From Nematocida parisii ERTm1 (taxonomy: Eukaryota; Microsporidia): a stretch of DNA of 64,000 nt. Each line of letters begins with the position of its first letter. The first letter of the stretch is position 1. The stretch is from the NCBI RefSeq assembly GCF_000250985.1, contig NW_013524646.1:774158-838157 (forward strand), written 5' to 3'. Under the pieces are notes generated by a model, which ran no database searches, was not told where the DNA came from, and saw only the letters and a program-made list of their open reading frames with translations. Below are positions 47,292 to 55,991 of this stretch, piece after piece. Made by a program: the position numbers and the translations under genes.

Positions 47292-47927
47292 ATGGGAAAG
47301 AGCGCAAAAATATTTTGCATGGACTACGCACAGTGCCGAAGCATACTGGATGAGGATAGCGACGAAGGCATGCACCCAAACATAGACGAGCGCACTTTTA
47401 AGAAGTGGAAAAGAGAAAAGAAGGATCTAGTGAAGGTCCAGCTAAGGGCCCGTCTAGAGGAGCTGATGGGTGCATCAGATGAGACAAAAGAAGAATCGAA
47501 AAAAGAGATAGAGACAATAAACCGCCTGCTAAAGGAGGAAATAGTAGAAAGAGTGACGTATACTCAGGTGGCATCCTCGCCTTCTGTATTTGAAATTGCT
47601 GCAGTAGAAACAGATGTATCTGCGCTGTTCCAGATAATAGAGGTCATCTGCGGAACAGGCTGTGTTATAGAGTACATAGAGGTTCTTACAGAAACAATAA
47701 AGACCTGCTCTGCTGATGAGATAGAGGACTATCTCCTTCTTTGTATAAAGCACAATATACAGGAAAAGTATTTTGAGGCTGCAAAGAGAATTTCACAGTG
47801 CGTGATAGCTCTGGAGTACATTAAGCTAGAAAGCGGAAGACTCAACCAAAATATTATTATGGGCATACAGAGAGAGGGAGCAGCGTACTATGAGAGAATT
47901 CTTAGTGTGTATCAGACAAAAGAGTGA
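47292..47927 (+). CDS. CDC37: Hsp90 co-chaperone CDC37-like
   Basis: Cdc37 delivers protein kinases to Hsp90. The 211-residue protein starts with the signature block SDEGMHPNIDERTFKKWKRE, equivalent to the family's DDE.HPNID...W/FRW motif, then a coiled coil (KKDLVKVQLRARLEELMG) and a short helical remainder. It lacks the middle and C-terminal domains of the yeast protein (about 500 residues), so it is a minimal form. An internal ATG at 47319 would start at MDYAQCRSIL, close to the usual MDYSKWD; either start is possible. Confidence 0.8.
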   Translation: MGKSAKIFCMDYAQCRSILDEDSDEGMHPNIDERTFKKWKREKKDLVKVQLRARLEELMGASDETKEESKKEIETINRLLKEEIVERVTYTQVASSPSVFEIAAVETDVSALFQIIEVICGTGCVIEYIEVLTETIKTCSADEIEDYLLLCIKHNIQEKYFEAAKRISQCVIALEYIKLESGRLNQNIIMGIQREGAAYYERILSVYQTKE

Positions 47928-48059
47928 AAATAAAACAGACTCTTTTGAAGAAGAATATTATTTAACAGAATAGAAAAGAAGCAAGCATACGCAGAGGCAG
48001 TGTATGGCAGGCTGTGCAGAGAAGAACATGCAGTGGATCTGTGGTATTTAGTCTGTAGA

Positions 48060-48130
48060 GGTCCTATGGTGTAGCGGTAGCACCCGGGACTTTGAATCCC
48101 GTAACCCGAGTTCGATTCTCGGTAGGACCA
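48060..48130 (+). tRNA. tRNA-Gln (anticodon UUG)
   Basis: A 71-nt cloverleaf: acceptor GGTCCTA/TAGGACC, D arm TGGTGTAGCGGTAGCA, anticodon stem CGGGA/TCCCG with loop CTTTGAA (anticodon TTG), T arm CCGAGTTCGATTCTCGG, discriminator A. There is no intron. It ends only 10 bp before the 3' end of the minus-strand gene. Confidence 0.95.
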
Positions 48131-48140
48131 CTGCTTTTTG

Positions 48141-48767
48141 CTAGTAAACAAGCACCTGCCTAATCGTAGCGCAGAAAATACCTTTGAGAAGCACTTCCTG
48201 CTGGGCCGTGATCGCTCTCTGCGGGGTGGCCATGACCACTATTTCTGTTATCCGATTGAGTGTGCTTCTTATGTCAATGCCTATTGAGAGAGACTTCTTT
48301 AGGTGTACATACAGCTTTCCTGCGCTATGGTGCAGGTGTGCGGGAGAAAACTCCTCAATAAATATTAGCTCTAGAATATGCATGTAGTACTTGCTAAGAG
48401 CCGGCTTGGCTATTTTTTGGACCTCTACATTATTGAATATAAAGAACTTTACGCGGCACATGTCATGGCGCAGCTGAAAGAGCAGCTTTACACGCAGTCT
48501 AGTCAGGTGCTGATGCATTCTTTCTTCTAGCACGGCATACTCCATTATTTCATATTTCATTTGTCCACTGTACCGGGACAGTGCCTCATATGTTTTAATT
48601 GGATACCTATTTATGTGCATGTCATATAGCGATCTATACGGCATGCTTTTTTGGATGGATGTTTTAGCCTCTGCCGTTAGAAACAGCGTGTAAAGAATGT
48701 GAATCTTCCACTGCTCAAGGAGTTTCCACTGGTCAATTGCAAATAGATATTCAGAAAGGATTCCCAT
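48141..48767 (-). CDS. Helical protein of unknown function
   Basis: The 208-residue protein is helix-rich and basic (MHQHLTRLRVKLLFQLRHDMC; EFSPAHLHHSAGKLYVHLKK). No signal peptide, membrane segment or known motif is recognised. Codon use is typical of housekeeping genes here. Its stop is 10 bp from tRNA-Gln. The tight packing suggests that it is a real gene. Confidence 0.65.
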   Translation of the reverse strand: MGILSEYLFAIDQWKLLEQWKIHILYTLFLTAEAKTSIQKSMPYRSLYDMHINRYPIKTYEALSRYSGQMKYEIMEYAVLEERMHQHLTRLRVKLLFQLRHDMCRVKFFIFNNVEVQKIAKPALSKYYMHILELIFIEEFSPAHLHHSAGKLYVHLKKSLSIGIDIRSTLNRITEIVVMATPQRAITAQQEVLLKGIFCATIRQVLVY

Positions 48768-49197
48768 GCAAGCGCCTGCTGCTCCTCTATTTAAAGAACC
48801 AAGATTATTTAATTGCCCATCACGCGTATCTATTTCGTGCTATTATATAAGAGAATTCAACAGTTTAGCTAGAATCAAGTGATCTTAAAAATAAACTAGA
48901 TAGCATATTTCCAGCTATCTAATTTAGACGCAATCAGTGCAGATCTACATAGGATTAATTCAGTTATATATGACTAACTAATAAGAATAAATTAGTGCAG
49001 TACTTGTTAGTCTATGTCTTTAAGATTTGTCTGGTTTTATTTGTTATGTGCATTGATTCTTTCCTATATGGGAGCAGAGTGTTTGCATCGGATGATTTTT
49101 ATATGCAGAGGCGCACGGCAATCATTTTATTTATCTGGTGAATGTTCGCTAGATAAGAGAAGTCTGCATATAAGTAATTTGTAATTTATTTTTTATT
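48768..49197. other. Divergent intergenic region, 0.43 kb
   Basis: AT-rich promoter region between the minus gene and RPT4. No motif copy, snoRNA or tRNA was found. Confidence 0.5.
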
Positions 49198-50367
49198 ATG
49201 GACCCAAACAAACAGGATGCCCTTCTAAAGTACCAGAAAGTTATCGCAGAGCATGCGCAGGTGATGGAGACGATGCGGGATATAAACGAGTCAATGAAGA
49301 ACCAGACAGTTGAATTTGAAAAGACGGAAAAGGACATCAATGCGCTGCAGAGTATTGGGCAGATGGTGGGAGAGGTGCTGAAGCAGCTTGACGAGGAGAG
49401 GTTTATAGTTAAAACCTCGCAGGGCCCGCGGTATATTGTAGGAGCAAGAAAAAGCATACCCAGAGAGCTTTTAGTTCTTGGTGCACGTGTGGCTCTAGAT
49501 ATAACCACACTTACCATAATGCGGCATTTACCAAGAGAGGTGGATCCAACTGTCCACGCCATGTCAATTGAAAAGCCTGGGGATATTTCATTTGACAGCA
49601 TAGGTGGTCTGGCAGAGCAGGTGAGAGAAATCCGGGAAGTAATTGAGCTTCCGATAAAGAATCCTGAGATATTTAGCCGTGTGGGTGTGTCTGCTCCAAA
49701 GGGTGTGCTCTTATACGGGCCGCCAGGAACAGGAAAGACTCTTTTAGCAAGAGCCGTGGCAGCAACACTCGACTCAAACTTCTTAAAGGTGGTGAGCTCT
49801 GCTATTATTGAGAAGTACATTGGAGAAAGCAGTAGAATGATTAGAGAGATGTTCACGTATGCCAAAGAAAACCAGCCATGTGTTATATTCTTGGATGAGA
49901 TTGATGCGATTGGAGGAAAGAGGTCCTCTGAAAGTACGTCCTCTGACAGGGAGGTGCAGCGTACGCTTATGGAGTTGCTGAACCAAATGGACGGGTTTGA
50001 GGAGCTGGGAAGAGTTAAGGTCATTATGGCAACAAACAGGCCAGATATTTTGGATCCTGCACTTTTGCGACCAGGTCGGCTTGACAGAAAGATTGAAATA
50101 CCTCTTCCCACAAGCCAGGGCCGCCTGGAGATACTAAAGATACACTCGCAGAAGATGGAGAAAAAGGGGGATATAGACTACAACACAATTGTCAAGATGT
50201 CTCACGGTTTCAACGGGGCTGATATAAGAAACATCTGCAGTGAAGCCGGTATGCTTGCAATTAGAGATGACCGAGACTTTATTGTCCAGGAGGATCTTAC
50301 ACGGAGTGTTCGTAAAATAGCCGAGCAGAAGAAGCTAGAGGGGCGCATGGACTACAAGAAGGTATAA
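49198..50367 (+). CDS. RPT4: 26S proteasome regulatory ATPase RPT4 (PSMC6)
   Basis: RPT4 is one of six AAA ATPases that unfold substrates for the 20S proteasome. The 389-residue protein has the N-terminal coiled coil with the RPT4-type phrase [22 protein letters not shown] domain, Walker A GPPGTGKT, Walker [15 protein letters not shown] and arginine fingers ([20 protein letters not shown]), and C-terminus [11 protein letters not shown], matching PSMC6 KLDYKPV closely. The length is typical. Confidence 0.96.
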   Translation: MDPNKQDALLKYQKVIAEHAQVMETMRDINESMKNQTVEFEKTEKDINALQSIGQMVGEVLKQLDEERFIVKTSQGPRYIVGARKSIPRELLVLGARVALDITTLTIMRHLPREVDPTVHAMSIEKPGDISFDSIGGLAEQVREIREVIELPIKNPEIFSRVGVSAPKGVLLYGPPGTGKTLLARAVAATLDSNFLKVVSSAIIEKYIGESSRMIREMFTYAKENQPCVIFLDEIDAIGGKRSSESTSSDREVQRTLMELLNQMDGFEELGRVKVIMATNRPDILDPALLRPGRLDRKIEIPLPTSQGRLEILKIHSQKMEKKGDIDYNTIVKMSHGFNGADIRNICSEAGMLAIRDDRDFIVQEDLTRSVRKIAEQKKLEGRMDYKKV

Positions 50368-50899
50368 GATATAAACTAAATATGTTGTAATGTTTTATTT
50401 AGACTGGATAATAATTGTACCAGTGTCTTTTTCTGTTTTCAGTGGTTTTATTGTTTGCGTGTGTATAATCCTGGTATTTAATTTCGAAAATAAAAGTCTT
50501 CATTTTAAGAATATGTGACAGCTTTCTGATTTATTTTTACTTAAATATGTTAAATGAAAGAGTTTAAATGTAAAAATATATATTAGAAACAATTTAAAGC
50601 GCAACCTGGCAGAAAAGGCTGCAAATATACTAAATTGTCTGAAACTACCTTTAGGGTTCAAAGGTAGAGGAGGGAGCACAGCAGAATATATTCTGAAAGC
50701 ATGATGTGCACACTTTTTTATACTAATGTGTAGATAATCACATTTAATTAATTTACACAGTAGCAATAGAAATAATAGTGTAGCTTTTTCGGATTTATAG
50801 CTATTTCTGCAATAAATTATTATAGTGCATGCACATGCATTTAACAATACGCCATTCTACACAATTGCATGCAGAGTAAATGCGCAGGCTTATATTTGT
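50368..50899. other. Intergenic region, 0.53 kb
   Basis: No gene supported. The minus ORF of 115 codons at 50500-50847 has low coding quality and is rejected. The sequence is AT-rich with a box-like ATGATG at 50701 but no matching box D. Confidence 0.45.
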
Positions 50900-51052
50900 A
50901 TGAAAGATATAACACGAAATTCAATGTACGAGTGCTTCCATCCGTCAAAGTATAATTTACTGGACAGTGTACCACCAGATATAATCGCAATGATTTTTCT
51001 GATTGGTGCATCCGCTGGAGTATATCCACCAATAGAAAAGAGCAGGATATAG
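50900..51052 (+). CDS. Small single-pass membrane protein (tentative)
   Basis: From the ATG at 50900 a 50-residue protein reads MKDITRNSMYECFHPSKYNL, then LDSVPPDIIAMIFLIGASAGVYPPIEKSRI. One hydrophobic segment (about 30-44) sits before a short basic end. It ends 29 bp before the cyclin ATG. No family is recognised; the size suits small subunits of membrane complexes. The composition is protein-like but the call is uncertain. Confidence 0.35.
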   Translation: MKDITRNSMYECFHPSKYNLLDSVPPDIIAMIFLIGASAGVYPPIEKSRI

Positions 51053-51081
51053 TAAATAAGGCAAGGAGTAGATATTCCATA

Positions 51082-51645
51082 ATGGCAGACAAGAAAGAAG
51101 AAGTCATCCCCAACGAGGTATTGCAAAACACACTCAACAAACTGCAGATAGCAGACGCGCCAAGCAATAATCAAATATTATATATTATAAAACGAGCAAA
51201 TTTATCAAGCACAGTTGTGCTAGCAGCAGTTTCTCTTTTATTTACTGCCAGAGAGAAGCTCTCAGCGTACATACAAAAGATAAGAAGCACCCCGGAATCA
51301 AAAAAACACAGGGCACTCGCTCTGGAGAGAGCCACTACACTGTTCAATAATACGTACATCCTTTTCTCAGTGTGCTTGGTCATATCTTCGAAATACCTCA
51401 TAGATAGATCTTACATTAACAGAACCTGGGCCAACATACTAATGATAAACAGACAAATGCTAAATAGCTATGAAATGTGTCTTTTAGAGGCACTTGACTA
51501 CCAGGTAATACTAACAAAGGTTAAGCTAGACAGCCTTCTTAAGAAAGCAGAAGAGCCAGGACTTGCAAAAAAGGAGAAGAGAGAGAATCGGTTTGTTAGA
51601 AACGTGAAGAGAATAATTACATGTCTTTTTAAGAATGTTGGATAG
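51082..51645 (+). CDS. Cyclin-box protein (cyclin-dependent kinase partner)
   Basis: The 187-residue protein contains a cyclin fold: TYILFSVCLVISSKYLIDRSY, then INRTWANILMINRQMLNSYEMCLLEALDYQV. The spacing of SSKYL to the LEALDYQV helix matches the cyclin N-box (SSKFLDD ... LEL.FL..L.W). The short length and lack of a second cyclin box suggest a PHO80/PCL-like cyclin that activates a small CDK. Substrate is unknown. Confidence 0.75.
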   Translation: MADKKEEVIPNEVLQNTLNKLQIADAPSNNQILYIIKRANLSSTVVLAAVSLLFTAREKLSAYIQKIRSTPESKKHRALALERATTLFNNTYILFSVCLVISSKYLIDRSYINRTWANILMINRQMLNSYEMCLLEALDYQVILTKVKLDSLLKKAEEPGLAKKEKRENRFVRNVKRIITCLFKNVG

Positions 51646-51680
51646 ACAGTCTACGCATTATGAGATTAATAAACGAATAT

Positions 51681-51744
51681 GTTTTCAGAGTAACTATGAC
51701 TTCAAATCCTACTAAGGCCGAGTTAAAGCTTTTCATCATTAAAC
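51681..51744 (-). ncRNA. Box C/D snoRNA, snR63-like (predicted 25S Am2256 guide)
   Basis: On the minus strand GTTT pairs with AAAC at the ends. Box C is ATGATGA (51733-51739) and box D is CTGA (51685-51688). The guide before D, GTCATAGTTACT with one more base, complements 13 nt of the conserved LSU rRNA AGTAACTATGACT. The fifth upstream nucleotide pairs with the second A of GUAAC, E. coli A1913 and yeast A2256, the snR63 site. It lies within the 133-bp gap between cyclin and SUMO, antisense to both. Confidence 0.8.
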
Positions 51745-51778
51745 ATGGGGTATAAAAATAAAAAAATATAAATGTCTA

Positions 51779-52051
51779 ATGCATATTCAAGAAGTAAAGG
51801 AGAAAGATCCCAAACCAACAGTTCAGCTGAAAATATCAGACCAATCAAAAAAGACGTACTCATTTGTAATGAAAAGGAAGACAAAACTAAGCAAGTTGTT
51901 TAAAGAGTACACAGACAGATCGCATCTTGACTCGCACAAGTTAAGATTCACACACAATGGAATCACTGTAAGTGGAGAAGAGACAGCAGACTCACTTGGA
52001 CTGAAGAATGACGATGTATTAGAAGTGTTTTCATCACAGGTTGGAGGATAG
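51779..52051 (+). CDS. SMT3: SUMO (ubiquitin-like modifier), encoded in mature form
   Basis: SUMO is conjugated to lysines to alter protein interactions. The 90-residue protein has the SUMO fold (TVQLKISDQSKKTYSFVMKR; KLRFTHNGITVSGEETADSL) and ends in VGG directly before the stop. There is no C-terminal extension, so no Ulp processing is needed before activation. A TATA-like sequence TATAAAAATA lies 28 bp before the ATG. Another ATG at 51772 is out of frame. Confidence 0.93.
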   Translation: MHIQEVKEKDPKPTVQLKISDQSKKTYSFVMKRKTKLSKLFKEYTDRSHLDSHKLRFTHNGITVSGEETADSLGLKNDDVLEVFSSQVGG

Positions 52052-52669
52052 ACAAGAACAGACAGTGCATTCTATTATAAGAGTATTGGACTGTATTACA
52101 GCAGGAAAAGAATTTACATAAGAAAATATTTCAAGCAGGATGGACATTATGTAGGATTTGTACACGTGTTAGTAATATTAAATTTCGGGTTTTTCTGGTT
52201 ATATAAGTTTTATTATTTGTATGGGATAAACAAGTCTAATAATTTATAAAAGTATAGAAATGGCTATTTTTGTTATAGGAATGCGTAATAGAGAGGGTTG
52301 AATAATTAAGTTGTATAATAATTAAAGTGTTTTTATAAAAAGAGCAAACCAGTTAAATAACGAACTTGATGCATATTATTATAGATTATTATAAAGGCAT
52401 TTTATAATTTTAATCTATCGAATTATTTTGTGCTATTACTCAGATATTATGACTAGAAGTAACTAAAAATAAAAATAGAAAATAATCAAAAAATAAAAGT
52501 AAAAGTAGCATAAAGATAGAATGGGTGTGTTTTATGGCGAGTACAACATAATCAATAAAATAAAGGTGTAGTGGAAGATAATAGTAAAATTATTTATTAT
52601 GTATTTCGGGGTATAGTATATTAGGTTATGTATACCAGGCCGATTAGAGTATATTTACAATATAATGGG
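52052..52669. other. Convergent intergenic region, 0.6 kb
   Basis: AT-rich. A near copy of the recurring motif (TTTCGGGTTTTTC) lies about 130 bp after the SUMO stop, and TTTCGGGGTATAG near 52605 is a looser match. No gene is supported. Confidence 0.5.
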
Positions 52670-53257
52670 CTAGGCCTCTTCCAGCCTCCTGTCATTCTGC
52701 TTTCTTACAATGCACGACTTATCTATGCTGTAGACTGTTCCTGTGTCAGTAAGTGCTATGTACAAATTATCATCAACTGTTGCACACTTGGTAATGTATT
52801 TAGTCTCATTATCAATAGTAACTTCGTATAGATACTGCCCTATGCTGCTTATTTGGTCAACATTATTCTGCTCCATTTCTATTCCTATCATGGCATGCTC
52901 TTCTTGTAGTGCGTCAAAGTTAATCTCTACTTTATATTCTATTTCATCGCTGTCTTGCGATTCTTTTTGGGTGTTAATACTTGCCAGAGTCTCTTCTGTT
53001 GGGTGCAGTGCGCTTTCTATTGAAATGTCCTCTGTAAGTATTTCTAACATAGGGTTATCAAAAATAAAAAGAGGATTTGATATAGATGGTTTGTCAAATG
53101 TGGTAGAGCGATTCATCGTGAGCGAATAATTAAGGAATGCGTCATTTAACACCTCTGTTGTTTCTTCCGGCAGTAATAAATATCCCATGCGTATATGAAA
53201 ATCAAAGAAAATAAAATAAATAATAGCTGAAGATTCGCAGAGAGTGGCTAAAAACAT
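52670..53257 (-). CDS. Acidic protein of unknown function
   Basis: Two starts are possible: the ATG at 53257, following a T-rich run, gives a hydrophobic N-terminus (ATLCESSAIIYFIFFDF) like a signal or anchor; the ATG at 53188 (MGYLLLPEETTEV) removes it. The body is acidic, with Asp/Glu/Ser-rich central sequence and a beta-rich C-terminal part (YLYEVTIDNETKYITK; DDNLYIALTDTGTVYSI). No family is recognised. Confidence 0.6.
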   Translation of the reverse strand: MFLATLCESSAIIYFIFFDFHIRMGYLLLPEETTEVLNDAFLNYSLTMNRSTTFDKPSISNPLFIFDNPMLEILTEDISIESALHPTEETLASINTQKESQDSDEIEYKVEINFDALQEEHAMIGIEMEQNNVDQISSIGQYLYEVTIDNETKYITKCATVDDNLYIALTDTGTVYSIDKSCIVRKQNDRRLEEA

Positions 53258-53450
53258 AACAAAAACAGAAAAATAAAATTAGAAATAATTAAAACCAATT
53301 ATATTGCATTACATATTAAAGAACTCCAAACGCATTAAGATGTATATTATAATGCTTTTTACTTAGTTTATATAAAGCGCACATTCTAGTATATTGTCAA
53401 ATGGGTTCATTTTTGGCATAAGATAATTAATTTACAGTTTATTTGCACAG

Positions 53451-53582
53451 ATGCGTACTAAAACTCTCTTAAGAGTTATTCCGGATATGCATTTCAGGCA
53501 GCGAAGAAAACTAATAGACAGATTAACAGAAACAACCCGAAATATAGTATGTGTAACTATATTCATTATACTGTGTATATAG
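53451..53582 (+). CDS. Tiny tail-anchored-type protein (tentative)
   Basis: A 43-codon ORF encodes a basic N-terminal part (DMHFRQRRKLIDRLTETTRN) followed by one hydrophobic C-terminal segment (IVCVTIFIILCI), the shape of a small tail-anchored membrane subunit. It is too short to be sure. A near copy of the recurring motif on the minus strand (near 53536) overlaps it. Confidence 0.3.
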   Translation: MRTKTLLRVIPDMHFRQRRKLIDRLTETTRNIVCVTIFIILCI

Positions 53583-53653
53583 GCAGCTCGATGAATATTA
53601 GACAGAAGAAATTATATATAAAAGAGTATGTGGAGAGTAGTCTGAATTAAGTT

Positions 53654-53770
53654 ATGGACGTACACATTGGCCCACCTTTCGATTTGACTATCCGGCTAGC
53701 ACCAGCCATCTCAACTGTACAGAGTACAGGAACAATTTCTGGTCAGCTGGCACGTAAGGTTTCCCTTTGA
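53654..53770 (+). CDS. Small ORF behind a TATA box, possibly first exon of a split gene
   Basis: A TATATAAAAG at 53615-53624 precedes an ATG by about 30 bp. The 38-codon ORF (GPPFDLTIRLAPAISTVQST) is clearly GC-richer than its surroundings, so it looks genuine. A possible 5' splice site (GTAAGG at 53755) could join it to an open frame downstream (LPKDISTSIESFHLL). Function is unknown. Confidence 0.3.
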   Translation: MDVHIGPPFDLTIRLAPAISTVQSTGTISGQLARKVSL

Positions 53771-53883
53771 TTATTTCAATCTGTGCATGGCTACTCTCAG
53801 ACCTTCCTAAAGATATTTCTACCTCTATCGAAAGCTTCCACCTACTACAAGGGATAAAATATTTTAAAGTAAAAATAAAAAGT

Positions 53884-54432
53884 CTATTTATTGTTAAGAA
53901 TGTTAATTATACTAAAAGATACAATCCATGCAAGGTTCAAGTAGTCTACGCATATGGCGCAGTGTATAATTAGCTCAGATATATAGTGCAAATACCTTAT
54001 GCGGCGCTTTTTTCTGAACATCAAATAGTGTGCAACTGTCTGTAGGAGAGTTCCTGCGCAGAATAAGTACACTTGGGAGGACTTGCTCTCAACTGATCTC
54101 ATTAGTATCATTGGGTAGTAGATAATGCCCACTGCCAGATGGAGGATATTCATTCTGCTTGTATAAGTATAGGAGTACACAGAAGATTCAATAAGTCTTC
54201 TAAGAATGTGTATGCCCAGTAAGTGGGTGCTTTTACTGGTATATTTAAAGAAGTAGATCAGAATAAAGAAAATGGCCGCATTTAAATAGAAAAAAATAAA
54301 GCAGTCTTTGTCTATTGTGCTAATCGAAGGAACAGACCTCCCTACGCCCCCGTTTTGTGTTAGCGGGTTTATAAGGAAAAAGACCCCCCAAGACACCCCT
54401 ATAAGAGCTGTAAAGAATGCTTCATACAACAT
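53884..54432 (-). CDS. Polyprenol reductase / steroid 5-alpha-reductase family (SRD5A3/DFG10-like)
   Basis: The family reduces polyprenol to dolichol, the lipid carrier used by DPM1. The 182-residue protein has several hydrophobic segments and the family's motifs: GIHILRRLIESSVYSY, then HLAVGIIYYPMI, and the C-terminal YLHYISELIIHCAI, equivalent to CPHYLAEIIIY. It is shorter than human SRD5A3 (318) because the N-terminus is reduced. Its occurrence with DPM1 supports the assignment. The motif matches are partial, so another steroid-reductase-like protein is possible. Confidence 0.6.
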   Translation of the reverse strand: MLYEAFFTALIGVSWGVFFLINPLTQNGGVGRSVPSISTIDKDCFIFFYLNAAIFFILIYFFKYTSKSTHLLGIHILRRLIESSVYSYTYTSRMNILHLAVGIIYYPMILMRSVESKSSQVYLFCAGTLLQTVAHYLMFRKKRRIRYLHYISELIIHCAICVDYLNLAWIVSFSIINILNNK

Positions 54433-54666
54433 AAATGAAAAGTAAAATTATAAAACAAGTAAATATTTGTTGCCCCTGCCAATCATTTTGAGTATATGCA
54501 AAGTATCCAATGCCAAGGTTTGTAATTGCACATAACACACAGAATACCGACATATTTACACATTAATACCTTCTGATTAAAGCACAGTGAATTTTCAGGG
54601 TATAGCTTAAAGTAGAAAATATCTAATTTATTTTTAAAAATAGGTTTATTAGTGTTTATATCACTA

Positions 54667-55899
54667 TTATGCAGTCTGGCATGATGGCCCGGATTCTTCT
54701 CTGCGGGAATGAGACTCGTGGCTAGAGCTGCTCTGCTGGTTATTGTACCATTTGTTTATGTCGTGCTTTGATATAAAGCATGCTCTGTGTGTTGGTGAGT
54801 ATGTGCTGGCTGTGTAGTTAAGTAGTTCGGTTCCCAGGTCCTTTATCTTCTGCACTGGTGGAAGTATAGGAACAATTCTTACAAAGAGAGATCCTTTGCT
54901 TCCTCTTCTCATGGGGATTCCTTCATTATCAATGCGCAGGTAGTCCTCTCCTATATCCTGTGCACTTACAGTGGGATAGCCAACTGTGATTACTCTCTTA
55001 TCAATAGTTGTTATCTCGATGGGTTTCTGCATAAGAATATCGCTGATTGGTACCTTTACCTCGGTATACAGATGCTCTGGAGTGAGTCGGGTAAAGTCGG
55101 GGTCTTCCTTTATAGAGACAACAACAATTAAATCTCCGGTAACTAGTCCATCTGCTTCATCTCCCATTCCCTTGTAGGAGAGCTTGTATTCGTCTGTTGC
55201 ACCGGCCGGTATTGTTATTTCTATGTTTTCTACCTTCTTGGTGTATCCCTGCCCAGAGCAGGATGTACAGCTTGGCCCAGACTTGATTATTCCATGCCCT
55301 CTGCACGTGTTACATGTAACATCTCTTTGCAGTCTGATTCCTCCCATGTTTGTAATTTCTACGTATGCACCTTGTCCACGGCACTTAGCACACGTCTTTG
55401 TGTTCATGGAGCCAGTAGCCTTGCATGGCTTGCATATAATGTTTCTAGTTATCTTTCTGGTTAGCTTTATCTCGCTCATCACATCGGCAAGTGTTAAGTG
55501 CACTTTCTCGACCTTTGGGTTGTTTTTCTGCTGCCTTCTTTCTCCGCCAAACATTGAGCCCATAGACCCTCCGAAGAAGGATGAGAAGAAAGACTCGCCG
55601 TCCCCGAATCCTTCAAACCCTCCTCCTTGCTGGTTGGGATCTATTCCTTTATCATACAGGGCCTTCTTTTCGGGTACAGAAAGAACTTCATACGCATTTG
55701 TTATTTCTGAAAACTTCGCATCCATTTCCTTCTTTAACCGCTCCCTCTCTTCATCCGTTTTGCATGCTTTCAGTGCGTTTGACACTGTAAGACCGTCTGA
55801 GTGATACTTCTTGGCTAGTGTTCTGTATGCAGCCTTTATTTCTTTTTCAGATGCATTTGGGTCTACATTTAATAATTTATAATATCCTTTGACATCCAT
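54667..55899 (-). CDS. Type I J-protein (DNAJA/YDJ1-like) with HSD in place of HPD
   Basis: DNAJA proteins bind unfolded clients and stimulate Hsp70. The 410-residue protein has the J domain, Gly/Phe region (FEGFGDGESFFSSFFGG), four-repeat zinc-binding CxxCxGxG domain (CKPCKATG, CAKCRGQG, CNTCRGHG, CTSCSGQG) and C-terminal domain. The J-domain tripeptide is HSD (residues 33-35) instead of the conserved HPD, which is unusual. The protein ends CQTA, a CaaX-like box; the human family member DNAJA1 ends CQTS, so farnesylation and membrane attachment are plausible. Confidence 0.93.
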   Translation of the reverse strand: MDVKGYYKLLNVDPNASEKEIKAAYRTLAKKYHSDGLTVSNALKACKTDEERERLKKEMDAKFSEITNAYEVLSVPEKKALYDKGIDPNQQGGGFEGFGDGESFFSSFFGGSMGSMFGGERRQQKNNPKVEKVHLTLADVMSEIKLTRKITRNIICKPCKATGSMNTKTCAKCRGQGAYVEITNMGGIRLQRDVTCNTCRGHGIIKSGPSCTSCSGQGYTKKVENIEITIPAGATDEYKLSYKGMGDEADGLVTGDLIVVVSIKEDPDFTRLTPEHLYTEVKVPISDILMQKPIEITTIDKRVITVGYPTVSAQDIGEDYLRIDNEGIPMRRGSKGSLFVRIVPILPPVQKIKDLGTELLNYTASTYSPTHRACFISKHDINKWYNNQQSSSSHESHSRREESGPSCQTA

Positions 55900-55991
55900 T
55901 ACTCTATTAGTAAATTTTTTGCTATTATATATATGGAAAATTCCAGAACTATAAATATATTCTAGAATTAAAATATCAATTCAAAAAGAAA

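Noticed and set aside
50500-50847. 115-codon minus-strand ORF
   Set aside because: No family, poor composition, and overlaps AT-rich non-coding sequence.
53755-53811. Intron joining the small ORF at 53654 to a downstream frame
   Set aside because: Splice sites are plausible, but the joined frame overlaps the end of the polyprenol-reductase-like gene and has no recognisable family. Kept only as a remark.
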